DNA of 37,057 nt from Hyphomicrobiales bacterium (GCA_027024225.1 JALVSR010000068.1:1-37057), one strand, 5' to 3'. Positions 16,626-25,245 are shown, numbered from the stretch's first letter. A program made the numbers and translations. Notes: a model not told the origin generated them from the letters alone.

Positions 16626-18439
16626 GTGCACACCCTCTCGCTGAAGGTTTCCTTCATCTCGCACGCCTCGCGCAGCGCGCGCAGCACCTGCCTGGGTGTG
16701 ATGGGCCGCGGCCCCGGCCGGCGGCAGGAAACGACCACCTCGGGCAAATCGTAATGCGCCCGCAGGTAATGCAGGAACTGCCCGGAATGGCTTTGTTCCA
16801 CCACGATGAGCCGCCGCACCCCTTCCAACAGCCGCGCCAGGCGGTTCTTTTGCGGTGGCCACAGCAGGCGCAGGCTGATGTGCCGCGCGTGCAGCCCTTC
16901 ATCGGCGGCCATGCGCACCGCCTCGCGCGCCGCCCCGGCGGACGAGCCCCAGGTGATGACCGCCACCTCGCCGCTGCCCATGATGTCGGCCCAGTGCGCC
17001 ATCTCCTCGTCGGGCCAGTCCTCCAGCCGCGCCAGCTTGCGGTGGCGTTTTTCCAGCTGCGCGGCATGGTCTTCCACCTGGCTTGAGGGCAGGGCGCGCT
17101 CGTCGTGCTCCAGCCCGTCCACCGTGTGCAGGCAGCCCGGCGTGCCGGGCAGGGCCATGGGTGAAACGCCGTCTTCGGTGATGGCGTAACGCTTGTAAGG
17201 CTCTTCATTCTCTGCGCAGCTTTCCTTCAGCTTGCGCTCGGCCTTCCACGGCGCGGGCGGAATGGCGTCGGTGATGCTCAGCATCTGCCCCAGCTTCTGG
17301 TCGCTCAGCAGCACGGCGGGGCATTGCAGCCGTTCGGCCAGGTGCAGCGCCCAGGCGGTGGTGTGCAGGCAATCCACCACGCAATCCGGCGCCAGCACCA
17401 GGTGCGGCGCATCGCCATGCGCGCCGCACAGGGCCAATTGCAGGTCGCCCTGCTCGGACTTGGTGGGAATGCCGGTGGACGGTCCCACCCGCTGCACGTC
17501 CACGATGAGCGCCGGGATCTCGGCCATGACGCCAAGGCCGAGGCCCTCCACCATCAACGAGAAGCCGGGGCCGGAGGTGGCCGTCATGGCCGGCAAGCCG
17601 CCAAAGGAGGCGCCCAGCACCATGTTGATGGCCGCCAGCTCGTCTTCCGCCTGCACCAGCAGGCCGCCGGCGCGGCCAATGCGCGGTGCCAGCCATTCCA
17701 GCATGTCGGTCGCCGGCGTGATGGGATAACCGGCCACGAAGCGCCCGCCCGCTTGCAGGAACCCCGTGGCCACCGCCCGGTTGCCGGAAATCAGCCAGCG
17801 CGCGCCGCAGTCCGCCATGTCGCGGCAGGGTTTGCCCGGCGTGGCGATGAGCGGCCCGCCGCGCGCCTTCAGCAGTGGCTCGGCCAGCTCCCTGCCCTTT
17901 TCCAGGGCCGCCAGCGAAGGCTCGATGAACCGGTCGCGCTTCTTGCGACGAAAGAAGTCCTGCACCACCGCGCGCAGCATGTCCTGCTCCATGCCCAGCA
18001 GCGCGCCCAAAAAGCCCAGCGCCACCATGTTCACCCGCGCATCGAGCTCTCTTGCCAGCGCGTGCAGGGGCAGGCGCAGGATACTCTTCTCATCCGCCAC
18101 CGCCGCCACCATCTCCGGCAAATCGCCCGCCTGTTCATCGACGATGACCAGCACGTCCTCGCCCAGCACGATCTCGCCGGCGAAGCGGTGAAAATTGTTC
18201 CAGTCCGCCGCCAGCAGCACGTGGAAATGATCATCGTGCGTCTCGACGGGGTAATGCGCCAGCCGAATGAGCGCCGCCGATTCGCCGCCGCGTATCTGCG
18301 GACCTACCGAACGGGTAAGCAGGCCGTAAAAGCCCGTTTTCGCCGCCGTGCGCAGCAGCAACTCGCCTGCCGACAACATGCCGGAGCCGCCGGACCCGGT
18401 AATGGCGAGAGAAATGTTTTCGCGGAGAACACTGGTCAT
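16622..18439 (-). CDS. korA: 2-oxoacid:ferredoxin oxidoreductase, fused gamma-alpha subunit
   Basis: This 605-aa subunit fuses the gamma domain (about 1-190, opening with LAITGSGGSGMLSAGELL and TRSVGPQIRGGES) to the alpha domain (from about 215). The alpha domain carries YPITPATDMLEWL at 238-250, ATSGPGFSLMVEGLGL at 287-302 and QRVGPSTGIPTKSEQGDL. With KorB it oxidatively decarboxylates a 2-oxoacid to acyl-CoA and reduces ferredoxin. The YPITPATD motif and fusion order fit 2-oxoglutarate enzymes, but substrate range can be wider. The start at 18439 follows gaaaggg. The gene lies 132 bp downstream of znuB on the same strand, and korB follows with a 4-bp overlap. Confidence 0.93.
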   Translation of the reverse strand: MTSVLRENISLAITGSGGSGMLSAGELLLRTAAKTGFYGLLTRSVGPQIRGGESAALIRLAHYPVETHDDHFHVLLAADWNNFHRFAGEIVLGEDVLVIVDEQAGDLPEMVAAVADEKSILRLPLHALARELDARVNMVALGFLGALLGMEQDMLRAVVQDFFRRKKRDRFIEPSLAALEKGRELAEPLLKARGGPLIATPGKPCRDMADCGARWLISGNRAVATGFLQAGGRFVAGYPITPATDMLEWLAPRIGRAGGLLVQAEDELAAINMVLGASFGGLPAMTATSGPGFSLMVEGLGLGVMAEIPALIVDVQRVGPSTGIPTKSEQGDLQLALCGAHGDAPHLVLAPDCVVDCLHTTAWALHLAERLQCPAVLLSDQKLGQMLSITDAIPPAPWKAERKLKESCAENEEPYKRYAITEDGVSPMALPGTPGCLHTVDGLEHDERALPSSQVEDHAAQLEKRHRKLARLEDWPDEEMAHWADIMGSGEVAVITWGSSAGAAREAVRMAADEGLHARHISLRLLWPPQKNRLARLLEGVRRLIVVEQSHSGQFLHYLRAHYDLPEVVVSCRRPGPRPITPRQVLRALREACEMKETFSERVCT

Positions 18440-18571
18440 GGGCGTGCCCTTTCATGCGGGGCCGTGACCGAAGGAATGTGCGGAATGGACATCCCCGACG
18501 CTAGCGCGCCCTGCGGGGCGATGCAATACGCAATGCCCTGTCCTTCTGTTCCGTGGATACGACGGATGCTC

Positions 18572-19405
18572 TCAGCTTCGCAAGCGGTCAATGGCATGCA
18601 GCAGCAGAAACGCCACCAGCGAGATCGACACCATGAGCGGGCCGGAAGGAATGTGCAGCATGTGCGCCAGCGCCAGCCCGCCGGTAACGGCCGCAACGCC
18701 AATGACCGCCCCCAGCCCCGCCATGCCCTCCGGCGAACGTGCCATGGCCCGCGCCGCCGCCACCGGCAACACCAGCAGGGAGGTGAACAGCAGCAAACCC
18801 GTCGCCCGCGCCGCCAGCGCCAGCATCACCGCCGCCGCCAGCACCAGTAACAGCTGCGCCTGCCGTGCCGGCCAGCCTTCCGCCAGGGCCAGCTCCTCGC
18901 TCACCGCGCCCAGCACCAGCACCTGCCAATACCGCCACACCAGCAGCAGGATGACCGCGGCGCCTGTGAGGATCATCAGCGCCTCCGCCACCGTCATGGT
19001 CATGACATCGCCGAACAGCACCCCGTGCAGGTCAACCCCCTTGCCCAGCACGATGAACACCAGCACCAGGCCAGAGGCCATCAGCCCATGCGCGAAGGTG
19101 CCCAGCACGGCATCGTGCGCCAGCTTGCCCCGTCGGGAAAGGGCGATGACCGCGCCCGCCACCACCAATGCCACCACCAGCACGCCGATGATGACCGGCA
19201 GATGCGCCACCAGCGCGATGGCAACGCCGAACATGGCCGCGTGCGCCAGCGCATCGCCAAGATAGGCCATGCGCCGCCACAGCAGGGCCGCGCCCAGCGG
19301 CGCGGTGGCCAGCGCCAGCATGATGGCCGCCAGCGCGATGAGCCACACCGGCGCGCCCGCGCCGCTCATGAAATGCTCCAGGTGTTGGTGGGCATGTTCG
19401 TGCAT
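18572..19405 (-). CDS. znuB: Zinc ABC transporter permease (ABC-3 family)
   Basis: This is the membrane permease of a zinc (or manganese/iron) ABC importer. The 277-aa protein has multiple hydrophobic segments and the ABC-3 family features RRMAYLGDALAHAAMFG (44-60), AHDAVLGTFAHGLMASG, GVLFGDVMTMT and SLLVLPVAAARAMA. I chose the ATG at 19405 because it gives a His-rich start (MHEHAHQHLEHF) followed at once by the first helix. An in-frame start at 19483 adds an unlikely polar leader. Neither znuC, znuA nor zur is adjacent, unlike the usual zur-znuC-znuB order, and I saw no Zur-like palindrome upstream. Substrate is assigned from family only. Confidence 0.87.
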   Translation of the reverse strand: MHEHAHQHLEHFMSGAGAPVWLIALAAIMLALATAPLGAALLWRRMAYLGDALAHAAMFGVAIALVAHLPVIIGVLVVALVVAGAVIALSRRGKLAHDAVLGTFAHGLMASGLVLVFIVLGKGVDLHGVLFGDVMTMTVAEALMILTGAAVILLLVWRYWQVLVLGAVSEELALAEGWPARQAQLLLVLAAAVMLALAARATGLLLFTSLLVLPVAAARAMARSPEGMAGLGAVIGVAAVTGGLALAHMLHIPSGPLMVSISLVAFLLLHAIDRLRS

Positions 19406-19730
19406 GCGTCCGCCCCGAGAACTGACACGGATTGAATGACAAGGCCAGGCAAGCGGCTTACTCCTCGCCCGCGGAATTGACAAGCATCGTCATGGCCGCA
19501 CCCGTTCGGGAAAAGCGCCCTAATGGCACTCATGCGGGTGTCCGCCTCTCGAAAAGCGCCATGACAAGCGCCATATTTGCCGCGTAAGACGTCCGGCACG
19601 TTCTTCCGGCTTGCGGCATGCATGGCATTGGCGCTATGCACGGGGGCCGGAAGCGCGCACGATTTTTCCCGTGCGCTGGTTGCATTGAAACGCGACGAAC
19701 AACACCGCGCGAATGGCGGAAGATTTGCCC
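19406..19730. other. Divergent znuB/cobS intergenic region
   Basis: This region between divergent starts must hold promoters for both genes, but I could not identify a convincing pair. The string aaaagcgcc occurs at 19511-19519 and 19552-19560, with a related aagcgcca at 19566-19573. A plus-strand frame from a TTG at 19577 reads like a signal peptide (FFRLAACMALALCTGAGSA) but runs out of frame into cobS with no stop of its own, so I do not call it a gene. No terminator-like hairpin or AT-rich Zur-type palindrome was found. Confidence 0.4.
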
Positions 19731-20714
19731 ATGACCGACACCACCACCGCACCGCTGCCCGACACGGAAGTTTCCGTGCGCGAAGTTTTCGGCATCGACA
19801 CGGACATGACCGTGCCGGCCTATTCCGAGCCCAACGAATACGTGCCGGAGCTGGACCCGGACTACCTGTTCAACCGCGAGACCACCATGGCCATCCTCGC
19901 CGGGTTCAAGCACAACCGGCGGGTCATGATCACCGGTTATCACGGCACCGGCAAGTCCACCCACATCGAGCAGGTGGCGGCAAGGCTCAACTGGCCCTGC
20001 GTGCGCGTGAACCTGGACAGCCACATCTCGCGCATCGACCTCATCGGGCGCGATGCCATCGTGCTGCGCGACGGCAAACAGGTGACCGAGTTCCGCGAGG
20101 GCATTCTGCCCTGGGCGCTGCAGCACAACGTGGCGCTGGTGTTCGACGAGTATGACGCCGGGCGGCCGGACGTGATGTTCGTCATCCAGCGCGTGCTGGA
20201 GGTGCAGGGCAAGCTCACGCTTCTGGATCAGAACCGGGTGATTCACCCCCACCCGGCGTTCCGCCTGTTCGCCACCGCCAACACGGTGGGCCTGGGCGAT
20301 ACATCGGGGCTGTATCACGGCACGCAGCAGATCAACCAGGGGCAGATGGACCGCTGGTCGATCGTGGTGAATCTGAACTACCTGCCGCATGATGAGGAAG
20401 TGAACATCGTACTGGCGAAGGTGAAGTCGTTCGCCGGAACGGAAGAGGGCCGCGAGACGGTCTCGCGCATGGTGCGGGTGGCGGACATGACGCGCAACGC
20501 CTTCATCCAGGGCGATCTTTCCACCGTCATGAGCCCGCGCACGGTCATTACCTGGGCGCAGAACGCGGAGATTTTCGGCGACGTGGGCTTCGCCTTCCAG
20601 GTGAGCTTCCTCAACAAGTGCGACGAGCTGGAGCGGCCCATCGTGGCGGAATTCTATCAGCGCTGTTTCAACGAGGAACTGCCCCAATCCGCCGCCACCA
20701 TCGCCGTGGCATAG
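19731..20714 (+). CDS. cobS: Cobaltochelatase subunit CobS (AAA+ ATPase)
   Basis: CobS is the AAA+ motor of the aerobic CobNST chelatase, which inserts cobalt into hydrogenobyrinate a,c-diamide. The 327-aa protein has a CobS-type N-terminus ([19 protein letters not shown]) and Walker [10 protein letters not shown] at 69-77. Walker B is LVFDEYD at 136-142, followed by the sensor-type [14 protein letters not shown]. An ATG at 19713 is also in frame, but the one at 19731 has ggaag at a good distance. CobT, its obligate partner and usual downstream neighbour, is absent: leuB converges 48 bp downstream. Related MoxR-type ATPases are less likely, given the close match across the whole length. Confidence 0.93.
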   Translation: MTDTTTAPLPDTEVSVREVFGIDTDMTVPAYSEPNEYVPELDPDYLFNRETTMAILAGFKHNRRVMITGYHGTGKSTHIEQVAARLNWPCVRVNLDSHISRIDLIGRDAIVLRDGKQVTEFREGILPWALQHNVALVFDEYDAGRPDVMFVIQRVLEVQGKLTLLDQNRVIHPHPAFRLFATANTVGLGDTSGLYHGTQQINQGQMDRWSIVVNLNYLPHDEEVNIVLAKVKSFAGTEEGRETVSRMVRVADMTRNAFIQGDLSTVMSPRTVITWAQNAEIFGDVGFAFQVSFLNKCDELERPIVAEFYQRCFNEELPQSAATIAVA

Positions 20715-20716
20715 GG

Positions 20717-20740
20717 CATCCCAGCAGGGGGAGCGGGATG
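20717..20740. terminator. Possible weak terminator between cobS and leuB
   Basis: The bases catccc (20717-20722) and gggatg (20735-20740) form a 6-bp stem with a 12-base loop in the 48-bp gap between two convergent genes. No T-run follows on either strand, so intrinsic termination is doubtful. Confidence 0.3.
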
Positions 20741-20762
20741 ATGCCACACCTGCGATAAGGCC

Positions 20763-21872
20763 TCAGGCCAGCTTTTGCAGCTCGGCCAGGATGAGGTCGC
20801 CCATTTCGGCGGTGGAGATGATCTTCGTCCCCTCCCGCGCGATATCCGCCGTGGCCACGTTCTGCGCCAGCGCGTTGGCGATGGCCTGCTCCACCTTGTC
20901 CGCCCACTCGCCCATGTCGAAGGAATAGCGCAGCATCATGGCCAGGGAAGCGATCATGGCAATCGGATTGGCCTTGCCCTGCCCGGCGATATCCGGCGCG
21001 GAGCCGTGCACCGGCTCGTACATGGCGCGCCGGCGGCCGGTTTCGGGATCGGCCGCGCCCAGCGAGGCGGACGGCAACATGCCCAGCGAGCCGGTCAGCA
21101 TGGCCGCCACGTCGGAGAGAATGTCGCCAAACAGGTTGTCGGTAACGATCACGTCGAACTGCTTCGGCTGGCGCACCAGCTGCATGGCGCAGTTATCCGC
21201 CAGGATGTGTTGCAGCTGAACGTCTGAATATTCATCCGCGTGCACCCGGCGCACCACCTCGTCCCACAACACGCCGGTTTTCATCACGTTCTTCTTGTCG
21301 GACGAATGCACCAGGTTCCGCCGCGTGCGGGCGAGGTCGAAGGCCACCTTCGCGATGCGCTCGATCTCATGCTCGTGGTAGAGCTGCGTGTCCACCGCGC
21401 GTTTTTCGCCCGATTCCAGCGTCACGATTTCCTTCGGCTGGCCGAAATAGACCCCGCCCGTGAGCTCGCGCACGATGAGGATGTCCAGCCCCTCCACCAG
21501 CTCGCGCTTCAGCGAGGAGGCATCGGCCAAGGCTGGATAGCAGATGGCGGGCCTGAGATTGGCAAACAGCTCGAGATCCTTGCGCAGGCGTAGCAGCCCC
21601 GCCTCGGGCCGCGCCTCGTAGGGCACATCGTCCCACTTCGGACCGCCCACGGCGCCGAACAGCACCGCATCCGCCGCCATGGCCTTTTGCATGTCTTCCT
21701 CGGAAATGGCCACGCCGTAGGCATCGTAGGCCGCACCGCCCACCAGCCCTTCTTCCATCTCGAAGCTGGCGATGCCTTGCGTGTTCATCCAGTCGAGGAT
21801 CTTCTTCGCCTCGGCCATGATTTCCGGGCCGATCCCGTCACCGGCCAGTAGCAGCACGCGATAGGTGGCCAT
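20763..21872 (-). CDS. leuB: 3-isopropylmalate dehydrogenase
   Basis: LeuB oxidatively decarboxylates 3-isopropylmalate with NAD+ in leucine synthesis. The 369-aa protein opens [16 protein letters not shown] and carries [13 protein letters not shown], a catalytic region around [12 protein letters not shown], the [16 protein letters not shown] lysine stretch and [28 protein letters not shown]. These are diagnostic of LeuB rather than isocitrate or tartrate dehydrogenases. It lies downstream of leuD on the same strand, separated by 132 bp that contain a palindromic repeat. It converges on cobS. leuC is not in the window. Confidence 0.97.
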   Translation of the reverse strand: MATYRVLLLAGDGIGPEIMAEAKKILDWMNTQGIASFEMEEGLVGGAAYDAYGVAISEEDMQKAMAADAVLFGAVGGPKWDDVPYEARPEAGLLRLRKDLELFANLRPAICYPALADASSLKRELVEGLDILIVRELTGGVYFGQPKEIVTLESGEKRAVDTQLYHEHEIERIAKVAFDLARTRRNLVHSSDKKNVMKTGVLWDEVVRRVHADEYSDVQLQHILADNCAMQLVRQPKQFDVIVTDNLFGDILSDVAAMLTGSLGMLPSASLGAADPETGRRRAMYEPVHGSAPDIAGQGKANPIAMIASLAMMLRYSFDMGEWADKVEQAIANALAQNVATADIAREGTKIISTAEMGDLILAELQKLA

Positions 21873-21915
21873 GTCCCCTGTCCCCTCACATGATGTTCGT
21901 CATTCCGCCCCCATC

Positions 21916-21997
21916 CGTCATTCCGGCGAAAGCCGGAATCTCGTGCCGCACACGCACGAGCCTGCGGCCCGAGACCCCGGCTATCGCCGGGGTGACG
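21916..21997. repeat. REP-like palindromic element between leuD and leuB
   Basis: This 82-bp element has two perfect hairpins. attccggc-gaaa-gccggaat (21920-21939) has an 8-bp stem and a GAAA loop, and ccccggc-tatc-gccgggg (21975-21992) has a 7-bp stem. Outer ends cgtca (21916-21920) and tgacg (21993-21997) also pair, so the whole element could fold as a branched structure. A partial copy, cgtcattccg, lies at 21899-21908. Sequences of this GTCATTCC...GGGGTGACG type recur as dispersed intergenic repeats in proteobacteria. Being inside the leuD-leuB transcript, it may affect mRNA stability or relative expression. Confidence 0.8.
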
Positions 21998-22004
21998 AGG
22001 AATA

Positions 22005-22610
22005 TCACAACCACGGAAAGCGTTCCGCGTATTCCTTCTCGAAGGCTTCGATCCTGTCCAGCTTCTGCAGCGTCAGGCCGATGTCGTCCAGTCCCTCCAG
22101 CAGGCAGTGCTTGCGGAACGGGTCGATGTCGAAGTGAAACACGGAATCGTCCGGCGCCTGCACCTCCTGCGCCTCCAGGTCAACAACGAAGGCCGCGCCG
22201 GGCTTGTCCATGGCCACCTTCATGAGGTGCATCACGTCCTCGCGCGGCAGGCAGATGGGCAGGATGCCGTTCTGGAAGCAGTTGTTGTAGAAGATGTCGG
22301 CGAAGCTCGGCGCAATGATGACCTTGATGCCGAAATCCTTCAGCGCCCACGGCGCGTGCTCGCGCGAGGAGCCGCAGCCAAAGTTCTCGTCCGCAATCAG
22401 GATGGAGGCGTTGCGATAGGCCTCCTGGTTCAGCACGAAGTTGGGGTTTTCGCCGCCGTCCTCGTCATAGCGCATCTCGTAGAACAGCGACTTGCCAAGC
22501 CCTGAGCGCTTGATGGTCTTCAGGAACTGCTTGGGGATGATCATGTCGGTGTCGATGTTCGTTAGCGGCAGGGGCGCGGCGACACCTTCAACGCGGGTGA
22601 ACTTTTCCAT
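22005..22610 (-). CDS. leuD: 3-isopropylmalate dehydratase small subunit
   Basis: LeuD is the small subunit of isopropylmalate isomerase and needs LeuC, which carries the iron-sulfur cluster. The 201-aa protein starts [20 protein letters not shown] and has [18 protein letters not shown], the swivel-domain signature [15 protein letters not shown], and [16 protein letters not shown]. The start at 22610 follows a gagaag site; the frame extends upstream to 22685, but that part is not conserved. It is divergent from ruvC (127-bp gap). Because no leuC lies upstream, LeuC must be encoded elsewhere if the enzyme works. leuB follows after 132 bp. Confidence 0.96.
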   Translation of the reverse strand: MEKFTRVEGVAAPLPLTNIDTDMIIPKQFLKTIKRSGLGKSLFYEMRYDEDGGENPNFVLNQEAYRNASILIADENFGCGSSREHAPWALKDFGIKVIIAPSFADIFYNNCFQNGILPICLPREDVMHLMKVAMDKPGAAFVVDLEAQEVQAPDDSVFHFDIDPFRKHCLLEGLDDIGLTLQKLDRIEAFEKEYAERFPWL

Positions 22611-22737
22611 GGTTCTTCTCGCCAGTGCATCGGATGAAACGGGTTCGGTTGGCCGGTTTTTCGCCCTTTCCACAGGCCGAGTCAAGCATCCGCCCGCTTC
22701 CCTTCCGCCAGCCCGTCCCAGCCCTTACACTTCCTCC

Positions 22738-23232
22738 ATGGTCAACACGATTCGCATCATCGGCATCGACCCGGGGCTGAACCACACCGGCTGGGGCGTC
22801 ATAGAGGCGCGCGGCAACGACCTCTCGCACGTCGCCAACGGCACGGTGAGCGCAAAGGCGAGCGACCCGCTGGCCACGCGGCTGATGATCATCCACAACG
22901 CGCTGATGGAAATCATCCATGCTTATCAGCCACGCGAGGCAGCCATCGAGGAAACCTTCGTCAACCGCGACGCGCGCGCAACGCTGAAGCTGGGGCATGC
23001 GCGCGCCGCGGCCATGCTCGCCGCCGCCCGTTGCGAGCTGACAATCGCCGAATACGCGCCGAATCGGGTGAAAAAGGCCATCGTCGGCGCGGGCCACGCA
23101 CAGAAACAGCAGGTGGCGGCCATGGTGAACATGCTGCTGCCGAAGGCCAGGCCTGAGAGCGCCGATGCGGCGGACGCGCTGGCCGTGGCCATTTGCCATG
23201 CGCACTACCGCACGGCGCTGACGGCAAAATGA
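22738..23232 (+). CDS. ruvC: Crossover junction endodeoxyribonuclease RuvC
   Basis: RuvC is the Holliday-junction resolvase, a dimer that cuts junctions after RuvAB branch migration. The 164-aa protein shows the four catalytic acids of the family: Asp11 in IGIDPGLNHTGWG, Glu71 in AAIEETFVNRD, and Asp143 and Asp146 in SADAADALAVAICH. The length matches the E. coli protein (173 aa). The ATG at 22738 gives the standard start, although its ribosome-binding site is weak. A longer frame from 22492 runs back over leuD on the other strand and is rejected. ruvA follows after 206 bp holding two large inverted repeats, a wider gap than usual for this cluster. Confidence 0.96.
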   Translation: MVNTIRIIGIDPGLNHTGWGVIEARGNDLSHVANGTVSAKASDPLATRLMIIHNALMEIIHAYQPREAAIEETFVNRDARATLKLGHARAAAMLAAARCELTIAEYAPNRVKKAIVGAGHAQKQQVAAMVNMLLPKARPESADAADALAVAICHAHYRTALTAK

Positions 23233-23255
23233 TGGAAAAATGCATAATGAGATGA

Positions 23256-23316
23256 CCTCTCCCGCCGGAAAGGAAAAAGTGCAGACAAGTGCACTTTTCC
23301 TTTCCGACGGGGGAGG
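23256..23316. repeat. Large inverted repeat 1 in the ruvC-ruvA gap
   Basis: The arms at 23256-23283 and 23290-23316 are about 27 bp long and pair almost completely, with two mismatches and one extra A; the loop is gacaag. The centre contains gtgca/tgcac next to runs of A and T. The element starts 24 bp after the ruvC stop. It is far longer than a normal terminator stem and lacks a clean T-run. It could fold as RNA (3' end of ruvC, leader of ruvA) or extrude as a DNA cruciform. Confidence 0.85.
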
Positions 23317-23332
23317 CAAGAATGATGTTTCC

Positions 23333-23406
23333 GTCCAGCGGATGGTTGTCAAGGGGCCTGCCCGCCAAAGGCGGCGCTCCGCGCCCTTGACAACCATCCA
23401 CTGGAC
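23333..23406. repeat. Large inverted repeat 2 in the ruvC-ruvA gap
   Basis: The arms at 23333-23355 and 23384-23406 are each 23 bp, starting gtccag and ending ctggac, with one mismatch. The 28-bp loop holds its own perfect hairpin, ccgcc-aaa-ggcgg, at 23362-23374. It lies 16 bp after inverted repeat 1 and ends 32 bp before the ruvA start codon, so it falls in the ruvA leader. The arm sequences differ from those of repeat 1, and I did not see a second copy elsewhere in the window. Confidence 0.85.
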
Positions 23407-23438
23407 GAACACGCAGAACACATGGAAAGGCGGACCTC

Positions 23439-24065
23439 ATGAACATGATCGCCAAGCTGCGCGGGCGGGTGGATTCCCGCGGTGAGGACTGGGTCGTCAT
23501 CGATGTGGGCGGCGTGGGATATCTGGCCGAATGTTCCGCCCGCACGTTGGTGCAACTACCCGGCCCCGGCGAGGCGGTGGAAATCTTTACCCGCATGCTG
23601 GTGTCCGAATCCGCCATCCGGCTGGTGGGCTTTGCCGATGAGGCCGAGCGCGAATGGTTCGACGTGCTGGCCGCCGTCTCCGGCGTGGGGCCGAAGGTGG
23701 CGCTCGCCCTGCTTTCCGCGCTGGCGCCGAACGAGCTTTCCATGGCGCTGGCCAGCGGCGATACGGCCATGCTCACCCGCGCCAACGGCGTAGGGCCAAA
23801 GCTGGCCCGCAGGCTGGTGGCGGAGCTGAAGGACAAGGCGCTCACCATCGGTGCCGGCGCGTTGGAATTGCCGAAGGAGGCCGTGGCGGGCGTCGCCGCC
23901 GCCGCCACCTCGCAAAACGCCGCCGATGCCGTCTCCGCGCTGGTCAACCTGGGCTACGGCCAGTCGCAGGCCTCCGCCGCCGTCGCCGCCGCCATGAAGC
24001 TGGCGGGCGAGGACGCGGAGACGGGCGAGCTCATCCGGCTGGCATTGAAGCAGTTGGCGGAGTAA
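23439..24065 (+). CDS. ruvA: Holliday junction branch migration protein RuvA
   Basis: RuvA binds Holliday junctions as a tetramer and targets the RuvB motor to them. The 208-aa protein has an N-terminal OB-fold (MNMIAKLRGRVDS onward), a helix-hairpin-helix region with AAVSGVGPKVALALLSAL and ANGVGPKLARRLVAELKDK, and a C-terminal RuvB-binding domain (SALVNLGYGQSQASAAVAAAMK). Most RuvA proteins start MIxKLxG, which would match the ATG at 23445, but ggaaagg sits eight bases before the ATG at 23439, so that start is preferred. ruvB follows after 39 bp. Confidence 0.96.
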   Translation: MNMIAKLRGRVDSRGEDWVVIDVGGVGYLAECSARTLVQLPGPGEAVEIFTRMLVSESAIRLVGFADEAEREWFDVLAAVSGVGPKVALALLSALAPNELSMALASGDTAMLTRANGVGPKLARRLVAELKDKALTIGAGALELPKEAVAGVAAAATSQNAADAVSALVNLGYGQSQASAAVAAAMKLAGEDAETGELIRLALKQLAE

Positions 24066-24104
24066 GAATGGCCCACGGCAAAACGACTCACGGAGCCGGA
24101 GAAG

Positions 24105-25160
24105 GTGCAGGACGACAGGGTCATCAGCGGCGCGCGCAAGCCCGAAGACGACGCGGAAGCGCACATCCGCCCGCAGACGCTTGATGATTTCATCGGCCAG
24201 TCGCGGGTGAAGGCGAACCTTTCCGTCTTCATCCAGGCGGCGAAGGCCCGGCGCGAGGCGCTGGATCACGTGCTGCTGGCGGGCCCGCCGGGGCTGGGCA
24301 AGACGACGCTGGCGCAGATCGTGGCGCGCGAGCTGGGGGTGAACTTCCGCGCCACCTCCGGCCCAGTCATCGCCAAGGCGGGGGATCTCGCCGCCCTGTT
24401 GACCAACCTGGAAGAGCGCGACGTGCTGTTCATCGACGAGATCCACCGCCTGAACCCGGCGGTGGAAGAGGTGCTGTATCCCGCCATGGAGGACTTTCAG
24501 CTCGACCTCATCATCGGCGAGGGCCCCGCCGCGCGCTCGGTGCGTATCGATCTTGCGAAGTTCACCCTCATCGGCGCCACCACCCGCACCGGGCTGCTCA
24601 CCACCCCGCTGCGCGACCGCTTCGGCATTCCGCTGCGCCTGCAATATTACACCGAGGAAGAGCTGCTTCAGATCGTTGAGCGCGGCGCGCGCATCCTGAA
24701 CATGAACCTCTCCAAGGACGGCGCGCTGGAAATCGCCCGGCGCTCGCGCGGCACCCCGCGCATCGCAGGGCGCCTGCTGCGCCGGGTGCGCGACTTCGCG
24801 GCGGTGCAAGGCGCGGCGGTGGTGGACGCCAAGGTGGCCGATGTCGCCCTTTCCGCCATGGAGGTGGATGCGCTGGGGCTGGACGCCATGGACAGGCGCT
24901 ACCTCAAATGCATCGCCGAGAACTTCGGCGGCGGCCCGGTGGGCATCGAGACCATCGCCGCCTCGCTCTCCGAATCCCGCGACGCGCTGGAGGAGGTCAT
25001 AGAGCCGTATCTCATCCAGCAGGGGCTGGTGGCGCGCACCCCGCGCGGGCGGGTGCTGACCGCGCGGGCCTTTCAGCACCTGGGGCTGATGGTGCCGCCG
25101 AAGCTCGCCGGTCAGCCCGACCTCTTCGGCGAGGCGGCGGCGGACTCCGACGGCGAATGA
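24105..25160 (+). CDS. ruvB: Holliday junction branch migration ATPase RuvB
   Basis: RuvB is the hexameric AAA+ motor that drives branch migration with RuvA. The 351-aa protein has [11 protein letters not shown] at 22-32, Walker [10 protein letters not shown] at 60-68, Walker B FIDEIHRL at 109-116, the sensor-type [19 protein letters not shown], and a C-terminal winged-helix region ending [10 protein letters not shown]. The start is a GTG at 24105; the only in-frame codons between it and an upstream TAA offer no other start, so this choice is firm. It converges on rlmH with a hairpin between them. The tol-pal genes that often follow ruvB in alphaproteobacteria are absent here. Confidence 0.97.
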   Translation: MQDDRVISGARKPEDDAEAHIRPQTLDDFIGQSRVKANLSVFIQAAKARREALDHVLLAGPPGLGKTTLAQIVARELGVNFRATSGPVIAKAGDLAALLTNLEERDVLFIDEIHRLNPAVEEVLYPAMEDFQLDLIIGEGPAARSVRIDLAKFTLIGATTRTGLLTTPLRDRFGIPLRLQYYTEEELLQIVERGARILNMNLSKDGALEIARRSRGTPRIAGRLLRRVRDFAAVQGAAVVDAKVADVALSAMEVDALGLDAMDRRYLKCIAENFGGGPVGIETIAASLSESRDALEEVIEPYLIQQGLVARTPRGRVLTARAFQHLGLMVPPKLAGQPDLFGEAAADSDGE

Positions 25161-25196
25161 TTCTCGTGTTTCACGCTCCACGGACAGAATGGCAAG

Positions 25197-25232
25197 GAAG
25201 CGCCAATGGCGAGAAAACGCCATTGGCGCTTC
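25197..25232. terminator. Perfect 15-bp hairpin between ruvB and rlmH
   Basis: gaagcgccaatggcg at 25197-25211 pairs perfectly with 25218-25232 around the six-base loop agaaaa. It lies in the 85-bp gap between convergent genes and is symmetric, so it could stop or stabilise transcripts from both sides. It lacks a long T-run (only ttctct follows on the plus strand), so it may act as a 3'-end stabiliser rather than a strong intrinsic terminator. Confidence 0.7.
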
Positions 25233-25245
25233 TCTCGGCCAATAT

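Noticed and set aside
19577-19727. A signal-peptide-like plus-strand frame upstream of cobS
   Set aside because: It begins at a TTG with no ribosome-binding site and runs out of frame through cobS rather than ending as an independent gene.
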